This document shows, one piece after another, positions 60,982 to 64,000 of a DNA stretch of 64,000 nucleotides. Source of the DNA: Azospirillum brasilense (lineage in GTDB: Bacteria; Pseudomonadota; Alphaproteobacteria; Azospirillales; Azospirillaceae). Location of the stretch: positions 1-64,000 of the forward strand of contig NZ_QOKV01000025.1 in assembly GCF_008365405.1 (NCBI RefSeq), written 5' to 3'. Below the pieces are notes generated by a model, which saw only the letters and a program-made list of their open reading frames with translations, was not told the DNA's origin and did not search any database. The position numbers and the translations under genes were made by a program. Position 1 is the stretch's first letter. Every line of letters starts with the position of its first letter.

Positions 60982-62340
60982 TCACGACGCGGGAAGAGCG
61001 GTCAGCCGGATCGCCACCTGCTTGGTGTGAGGGCTGACGGCGATGATCTCCCAGGCCGCACCGGACTCGGCGGCGTATTCCATGAAGGCGCGGTACTCGT
61101 CCTCGCGCCACGTCCGGTTCCCGATGAACTCGTCGAAGACCAGCACCGTCCCCGCCCGGAAGCGGGGCGCCAGGGCGGTCAGCACCGTCCGCGCCGACGA
61201 GTAGATGTCGCTGTCCACATTGACGAAGCGCACCGCGCCGTCATGGGCCGCCAGGAAGGGCGGCAGCGTATCCTCGAACCAGCCCGCGTGCAGCACCGCG
61301 TTGTCGCGGACCGGCGGCAGGCTCTTCCCCGTGCTGAGCACGCCGCGCGGCGCGTTCACCCAGCCCTCCGGCAGCCCTTCGAACGAATCGAAACCGTGCA
61401 CGGTCTGCCCGGCCACCGCGGCGATCTGGTTCAGCGAGGTTCCGCGGCGCACGCCGAACTCCAGCACCAGACCGGGCACGTCCGCCCGCTCCAGCGCGAA
61501 ACGCAGCAGCTCCGCCCCCACGCCGAACAGCCGCATGTCCGGGGCGAGATGCGGGCGAATCGCCGTCACCGCCTCCACCAGGGCCAAGCGCTTCGGCTGA
61601 CCGGCCAGCTTCTCGCCATACAGCGCCTCGGCCTCCGCGTCGCGGCCCAGCAGCAGCAGGTAGGTGCACAGGAAGCCCCAGTATTTTCCCGCCGCGCCCG
61701 GGCAGTCGGCGGCCCGGCGCAGGCGGCGCAGCGCGTCCTCCACCCCGTTCAGGCCCAGCGCTGCGGCGTGGCTGCCGAACCACGCGGCGGCATGTTCCGG
61801 ATCGTCGGTCAGCCGCTCGTCGAAGACGGCCAACGCGCCCGCGGCGTCGCCGAGATGGGCGAGGCTGACCGCCCGCTCATAGAGGATGTCCGCCGACCGG
61901 TTCCCTGCGGCCAGCGCCTCTCCCGTCACCCGGAGCGCCTCCTCATAGAGGGCGTCACGGCGGTAGACGCCGGCCAGCGCCTCAGGGAGGCCGGGGAAGG
62001 CGGGGTCGGCCACAGCCACCCGCTCCAGCCAGCGCACCGCCTGCAAGCGGTCCCCGGCGGCCAGCACGGCCTGGGCCATATGATAGAGGGTTTCCGAGTG
62101 CCCCGGCTCGCACGCCAGGGCACGGCAAAGCGCGGCGGTGGCGGCCGCGGCGTCGCGCCGGCCGAGAGCGGCCATGCCGGTCAGCCGGTTGCGTTCGGCC
62201 CGGTCGCGTTCGGCGGAGCCACCGGACGCCGGCACGGTGTCCCGCAGCATGCGAACCGCCTGCCGGTAATGCCGCGCCGCGATCAGGCGGCGCGCCTCGT
62301 TCAGAACCTCATCCACGGGGAAAACCTGTCGGTCGGGCAT
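60982..62340 (-). CDS. TPR-containing TylF/MycF-like methyltransferase
   Basis: A 452-aa protein. The N-terminal half is TPR-like (ALCRALACEPGHSETLYHMAQAVLAAGDRLQAVRWL and further helices up to about 240). The C-terminal half is a SAM methyltransferase of the macrocin-O-methyltransferase type: LVLEFGVRRGTSLNQIAA, HGFDSFEGLPEGW, VRFVNVDSDIYSSARTVL and VLVFDEFIGN. It could modify a surface sugar. No glycan genes are adjacent. Confidence 0.88.
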   Translation of the reverse strand: MPDRQVFPVDEVLNEARRLIAARHYRQAVRMLRDTVPASGGSAERDRAERNRLTGMAALGRRDAAAATAALCRALACEPGHSETLYHMAQAVLAAGDRLQAVRWLERVAVADPAFPGLPEALAGVYRRDALYEEALRVTGEALAAGNRSADILYERAVSLAHLGDAAGALAVFDERLTDDPEHAAAWFGSHAAALGLNGVEDALRRLRRAADCPGAAGKYWGFLCTYLLLLGRDAEAEALYGEKLAGQPKRLALVEAVTAIRPHLAPDMRLFGVGAELLRFALERADVPGLVLEFGVRRGTSLNQIAAVAGQTVHGFDSFEGLPEGWVNAPRGVLSTGKSLPPVRDNAVLHAGWFEDTLPPFLAAHDGAVRFVNVDSDIYSSARTVLTALAPRFRAGTVLVFDEFIGNRTWREDEYRAFMEYAAESGAAWEIIAVSPHTKQVAIRLTALPAS

Positions 62341-62448
62341 GATCGGAATGGGGCATGAGATGCCCCGCGAAAGCGGCGGGATGCAAGCGCCGCCTGCGGC
62401 CCTGGCCGGGGTGAAAAGAAAGAAATGCCCCCTTCGATATTTTTCCCT

Positions 62449-62477
62449 TTGACAGGGGGCCGCCTGGATTGCTATTC
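62449..62477 (+). promoter_or_regulatory. promoter of the tRNA cluster
   Basis: Consensus -35 TTGACA (62449-62454), a 17-nt spacer and -10 CTATTC (62472-62477), 17 nt before tRNA-Thr. Confidence 0.85.
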
Positions 62478-62494
62478 ACCCGCTCCCGCCGGAC

Positions 62495-62569
<75 letters not shown>

Positions 62570-62570
62570 T

Positions 62571-62646
62571 GGGGCCGTAGCTCAGATGGGAGAGCGCCTC
62601 GTTCGCAATGAGGAGGTCAGGGGTTCGATCCCCCTCGGCTCCACCA
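62571..62646 (+). tRNA. tRNA-Ala(CGC)
   Basis: 76 nt with CCA. Acceptor GGGGCCG/CGGCTCC, anticodon loop TTCGCAA giving CGC, T-arm AGGGGTTCGATCCCCCT. It begins 1 nt after tRNA-Thr. Confidence 0.96.
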
Positions 62647-62745
62647 ACTTCTTCGGCGGTTGGTTGGTTGACTTGAGTAAGTTGGGTAAGGTTGAATTTA
62701 GTGCTTGCTTCGGCGGTCTTTGTTCTTTAGAAGGTCGCCTACGAC

Positions 62746-62822
<77 letters not shown>

Positions 62823-62858
62823 CGTTTCTTGTGGTTAGGTTCAGGTATCTCGCGGTTT

Positions 62859-62933
62859 GGTCCTGTAGCTCAGCGGGAGAGCACTACGTTGACATCGTAG
62901 GGGTCACTGGTTCAATCCCAGTCGGGACCACCA
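62859..62933 (+). tRNA. tRNA-Val(GAC)
   Basis: 75 nt with CCA. Acceptor GGTCCTG/CGGGACC, anticodon loop TTGACAT giving GAC. Confidence 0.97.
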
Positions 62934-62934
62934 T

Positions 62935-63008
62935 TGGGGGATCGTCTAGCGGTAGGACTCCAGACTCTGACTCTGGCTACCTAGGTTCGAATCCTAGTCC
63001 CCCAACCA
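62935..63008 (+). tRNA. tRNA-Gln(CTG)
   Basis: 74 nt with CCA. Acceptor TGGGGGA/TCCCCCA with the T1-A72 pair typical of tRNA-Gln, anticodon loop CTCTGAC giving CTG. One nt after tRNA-Val. Confidence 0.96.
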
Positions 63009-63642
63009 CCTTCCTAATGGTTTCCTTTCAAATCAGACACTGACGGCGGCTTGCTCCGGGACATATCCGGCGAGTCCCCCAACCGTGCCCGCGGCCTGTG
63101 CCGTCACGCGTGCGCTGCGCTCCTCAAGATGGAGCCGCTCATGCCGCTTGCCCCTCACCTCCACCTCCGCGGTTCCGTCTGCTGGTGGCGCCGGATCCTG
63201 CCGACATGCGGGGCCGCCCTCGCACGGCAGCAAGGGCGGCGTCTCACGTCGTCGTCGATGCCGTGCTCAGGCTCCTGGGCGAGGTCATGCAGACCGGCAT
63301 CATCGACACCAGCGCGCTCCGCGCCCTTCTCAAACCGATCCTGCTCGGCGCGTTGGACCGGGCCGAGGCGGCGCATGCCCTGAGCGGGGAGCGCGGTTCG
63401 GAAGAGATCGCTCGACGGATCCAGGCCGAACTCGACACCGTCGGGCAGCCCGGCCTCCGCAACGGAGGTTCGGCCCGCCATGGTTGTCGAGCCGACGGCT
63501 CCAATGCCAACCAACATGCCTGCCCAACATTCCTGCGCTGATGGCGGTGCATTCCAGAGACAGCCCCAGCCGGCTGAAGAGCGGACCAAGCCGACACCGC
63601 GCCATTGCCGCACGCCGTTGCCGGCGGCTTGCGATGGCGGCT
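63009..63642. other. region downstream of the tRNA cluster
   Basis: Apart from the doubtful ORF at 63098-63541 there is no clear gene. No integrase, direct repeat of the tRNA-Gln 3' end or other sign of an inserted element was found. Confidence 0.45.
63098..63541 (+). CDS. possible hypothetical protein
   Basis: A 147-codon ORF. Only the middle looks protein-like: SHVVVDAVLRLLGEVMQTGI, ALRALLKPILLGALDRAEAAHALSGE and EEIARRIQAELD suggest helices. An internal ATG at 63287 with GGGCGAGG upstream is a possible start. The ends look like non-coding sequence read through. No family recognised. Confidence 0.3.
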   Translation: MPSRVRCAPQDGAAHAACPSPPPPRFRLLVAPDPADMRGRPRTAARAASHVVVDAVLRLLGEVMQTGIIDTSALRALLKPILLGALDRAEAAHALSGERGSEEIARRIQAELDTVGQPGLRNGGSARHGCRADGSNANQHACPTFLR

Positions 63643-64000
63643 TTAGCCATCGCGCAGCATCGCGTTCACCTGGGTGAGGAACTGGTCGATAGCGATGGGC
63701 TTGGCCAGAAGCCGCGTGTGCGGTTCCAGAGGCCCCTTCATGACGACATCGTAGGCGTATCCAGTCAGGAACATCACTTTCAGGCCCGGCCGCAACGTCC
63801 GAGCCACTTCCGCGATCCGCTGTCCGCTGATCCCTGGCAAGCCGACATCCGTTACCAGCAGGTCGATCCCCTTCGGAGAGGCGAGGATGGTCAAGGCTTC
63901 GTTTCCATCCTCAGCCTCCAGGACCGTCGAACCCTGGTCCCGGAGCGCTTCCACGAGCAGCATGCGGACAATCGGTTCGTCCTCCACCACCAGCACGGTT
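63643..64000 (-). CDS. receiver-domain protein, 5' end outside the window
   Basis: C-terminal receiver domain: VLVVEDEPIVRMLLVEAL, phospho-acceptor Asp in LLVTDVGLPGISGQ, then VMFLTGYAY and lysine in LLAKPI. The frame is open to the right edge, so this may be a single-domain regulator or, as the ending (QFLTQVNAMLRDG) also allows, the end of a hybrid histidine kinase. Confidence 0.85.
   Translation of the reverse strand, partial: TVLVVEDEPIVRMLLVEALRDQGSTVLEAEDGNEALTILASPKGIDLLVTDVGLPGISGQRIAEVARTLRPGLKVMFLTGYAYDVVMKGPLEPHTRLLAKPIAIDQFLTQVNAMLRDG

Noticed and set aside
60802..62358. 518-codon plus-strand ORF opposite the methyltransferase gene
   Set aside because: Shadow frame; no family and no ribosome binding site.
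63009..63642. Integrated element at the tRNA-Gln end
   Set aside because: No integrase and no repeat of the tRNA 3' end was found in the visible sequence.

Overview
The window is one contiguous stretch of GC-rich chromosomal DNA from an alphaproteobacterium. The best fit is the Rhodospirillales/Azospirillaceae, probably Azospirillum or a close relative. The evidence is the 16S rRNA 5' end at the left edge, the ChvI/ChvG-HprK-RapZ-EIIA(Man)-HPr-EI neighbourhood, tRNA genes with encoded CCA, a short alphaproteobacterial HPr kinase, a Fur/Mur-type regulator and several ribbon-helix-helix regulators. Genus is inferred from gene order and sequence character, not from a search.

Layout. 1-65 is the start of a 16S gene reading left, with its leader and promoter to about 500. 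796-4270 holds an M23 peptidase, a 57-aa protein, a FemAB-like acyltransferase and MotA. 4483-7600 holds a GTP-type PEP carboxykinase and a HugZ-type protein. 7883-15144 is the ChvI/ChvG two-component system followed by a regulatory PTS chain without any sugar permease. 15324-22081 holds a decayed PLP-enzyme fragment, ChaC, a DUF2125 protein, an M16 peptidase, a 55-aa protein with a palindromic operator, and a PspA/DUF350/DUF2491 envelope operon. 22509-31697 holds aconitase B, a 31-bp perfect inverted repeat, an AraC/MFS divergent pair, RraA, an NrtR-like regulator, a DUF47-PiT phosphate operon and tRNA-Gly.

31972-39385 is the most unusual segment. It contains a large class III cyclase/AAA/TPR protein, a ribbon-helix-helix (RHH) regulator, a 64-aa peptide gene, a YcaO-TfuA pair, a Crp-family regulator and a second RHH regulator. 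The peptide promoter region carries a perfect TGTGA-N6-TCACA CRP site, three GCGA-N6-CCCGGG-like direct repeats and a leader hairpin. Together these look like a cAMP/Crp-controlled YcaO-TfuA (thioamidation-type) system with a candidate peptide substrate.

39601-51253 holds a MASE3 kinase/receiver pair, a 16-bp tandem repeat next to DnaA-box-like sites, an epimerase, a Na/Pi cotransporter with a possible ATC start, an EamA/LysR pair, a secreted HNH nuclease, a diguanylate cyclase, SlyX and Fur. 51676-54954 is a GNAT / ATP-grasp / metallophosphoesterase cassette of unknown product. 55291-62340 holds a chemoreceptor, a composite repeat, a Pmp3 protein, a CBM/beta-helix protein, a glycine-zipper lipoprotein and a TPR-methyltransferase. 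62449-63008 is a five-tRNA cluster (Thr, Ala, Asp, Val, Gln) behind a strong promoter. The right edge cuts a receiver-domain gene.

Most long alternative-frame ORFs are GC-driven shadows and were left out. Starts were moved from the longest ORF to the start supported by a ribosome binding site or family alignment wherever the sequence allowed.
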